DNA of 44,941 bases from CADEGZ01 sp035443705 (GTDB lineage Bacteria; Pseudomonadota; Gammaproteobacteria; UBA6186; Azoamicaceae). The stretch spans positions 1 through 44,941 of the forward strand of contig DAORSV010000002.1 in the NCBI GenBank assembly GCA_035443705.1. The letters are read 5' to 3'. The notes under the pieces are model-generated. The model searched no databases. It was not told where the DNA came from and worked only from the letters and a program-made list of their open reading frames with translations. The position numbers and the translations under genes are program-made. Positions 43,861-44,941 of this stretch are shown here, in pieces; the stretch's first letter is position 1, and every line of letters begins with the position of its first letter.

Positions 43861-44941
43861 CTCGTTAATTCTCCTTTTGCACATAAAATATTTGCCTGCT
43901 TCAACGCCAGATCTGCATTTAATCGCATTGCATCCGTAACAGAGCGCGCTTGTATCGAACCTATTCCTCGCTGTGCGGTATTCAGAACCTGCGCCAAAGC
44001 AAAATCTTGCTTCTTCAGCCCATCTAAGGTTACCCCACCAATTGAAATAAAGCCACCCTGAGTTAAAGAGAGCGGTTTAGGATGTGGATTTAAAAACTCT
44101 GCTTTGCTCCCTACCAAAACAGTATCGAGACCAATATTGGCTACTGTACAACCAAGCTTCAGCCCCTGTGTTACACCATAACCTGTGAATATACCCCCAA
44201 CACCTTTACCTAAATGGTACGTCAACTCCTCTGCGGGCATTTCACTTAGTTTTTTAACTCCTCTAAAAATCAATGTCTGGGTTTTCGTTTGCTCTCCCAA
44301 TTGAATCCTAGCGGCTTCTTTGCCCACAAAGGTACCCACAACTCTCGCGAATTGCTCTACTTGTGTTTGTTCATGAAGCGTTACTCGTGCCGCCTCTTCC
44401 CCTAAAAATATTCCCGTAGCCTTCACAAGGCTGCCAATTTTAGTTTTTTCACCTAATTGAAGTCGTGCTATTTCTTCACCTATAAATTGACCTGTTTCTA
44501 CAACACTATCCTTTACACCTCTCCCAAAATTTTGCACTACTTGTAAAGGTTTCACTTCTTGCAGCACTTCAGGCACGTTTGTTCGATTAAATCGACTAGG
44601 CGCACGCCAAATCAATACTGGTTGTGTATCGCACAAGTTAGCATTTGTGCCAAAATAATTATCTTCTGTTCGTGTTCTTCCAAAATCTCTGGTAGTGTGG
44701 TTAAAAGAGCGGCCTATCTCAGCATCGAATAATAGAGCTCTGGTTTTTTGGTGCGCAACATCTAATTCGCCCTCAAAATCACTACCCACCAATCCACTGT
44801 GTCGTACAGACGATGAACGTGGAACAGTTATACTTACGCGTGTATCAGAAGAAGATGATACGGTCGATGTTGATATTGCTACGGCTGTTGATACCGTTGT
44901 TACATTGATAAGTTGTCCTGCACCAAGCTGTTCTCCATGCT
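43861..44941 (-). CDS. Large protein with 26-residue repeats, partial at both ends
   Basis: A continuous open frame from beyond the right edge down to the gap, about 360 residues seen. The upstream part is Ser/Thr/Val-rich and low in complexity (TTVSTAVAISTSTVSSSDT). The middle carries three 26-residue repeats of the form G-x-F-[ILV]-G-[EK]-E-x-A-R-x-x-L-x-E-x-T. Later, a Gly-rich hydrophobic stretch (GKGVGGIFTGYGVTQGLKLG) could insert in a membrane. There is no start in the window; TTG 44792 is not a real start because the frame stays open upstream. I recognise no family; a large secreted or effector-like protein is a guess from context. Confidence 0.7.
44259..44492 (-). repeat. Three tandem 78-bp coding repeats
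   Basis: Three consecutive units of 26 codons, with units starting GQFIGEE, GIFLGEE and GTFVGKE. The shared pattern is G-x-F-[ILV]-G-[EK]-E-x-A-R followed by L-x-E-[KQ]-T. Heptad-like spacing of hydrophobic residues suggests helical repeats. The DNA units have diverged, so selection on protein is likelier than recent expansion. Confidence 0.8.

Overview
The window reads as a chromosomal piece of an AT-rich gammaproteobacterium. Several gene orders are typical of that class: thrS-infC-rpmI-rplT-pheS, lptG-lptF divergent from pepA-valS, icd-clpS-clpA, smc-zipA, and ccmABCDEFGHI. Two ankyrin proteins, a 26-residue-repeat protein, a MazF-type toxin-antitoxin pair and a stray FliA/FleQ-like regulatory set suggest a host-associated or formerly host-associated lineage, most likely near the Legionellales/Coxiellaceae. 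That placement is inference from gene content only.

Layout. 1-3536 (minus strand) holds the translation cluster pheS(start)-rplT-rpmI-infC-thrS and a tRNA-Val(GAC); infC starts at AUU. 3686-4294 encodes a hypoxanthine phosphoribosyltransferase-like protein with an apparent signal peptide. 4324-10991 carries lptG/lptF (LPS export) divergent from pepA-valS; holC, usually between the last two, is absent. 11032-15073 is clpA-clpS-icd (minus). 15172-19121 (plus) holds a Slt-type lytic transglycosylase, a DEAD-box helicase and an RsbW-like ATPase. 19118-23995 is a giant NAD-glutamate dehydrogenase. 24129-28716 is smc-zipA followed by a small ankyrin ORF. 28857-30836 holds a DASS anion transporter and a lone receiver-domain protein.

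30845-37735 (minus) is a complete cytochrome c maturation operon, ccmA-B-C-D-E-F-G then H-I, including a 47-residue ccmD. It is interrupted between ccmG and ccmH by a MazEF-like module on the opposite strand. CcmH now lacks a signal peptide, and 193 unexplained bases separate ccmH from ccmI. A 26-bp perfect inverted repeat sits at the ccmA/ccmB junction and supplies the CcmA C-terminus.

37806-42142 has sohB, then a compact regulatory set: fliA (sigma-28) with a sigma-54-like site upstream; a divergent L,D-transpeptidase gene with a good sigma-28 promoter; a STAS anti-sigma-antagonist gene behind it; and a truncated FleQ-like sigma-54 activator lacking its receiver domain. No flagellar structural gene is in the window. 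Read together they suggest a FleQ-like -> FliA -> envelope enzyme/STAS cascade (inference).

42296-44941 (minus) carries a TPR-ankyrin protein, a fragment ending at an assembly gap (43761-43860), and part of a large protein with three 26-residue repeats. No gene-free stretch exceeds about 200 bases apart from the gap.
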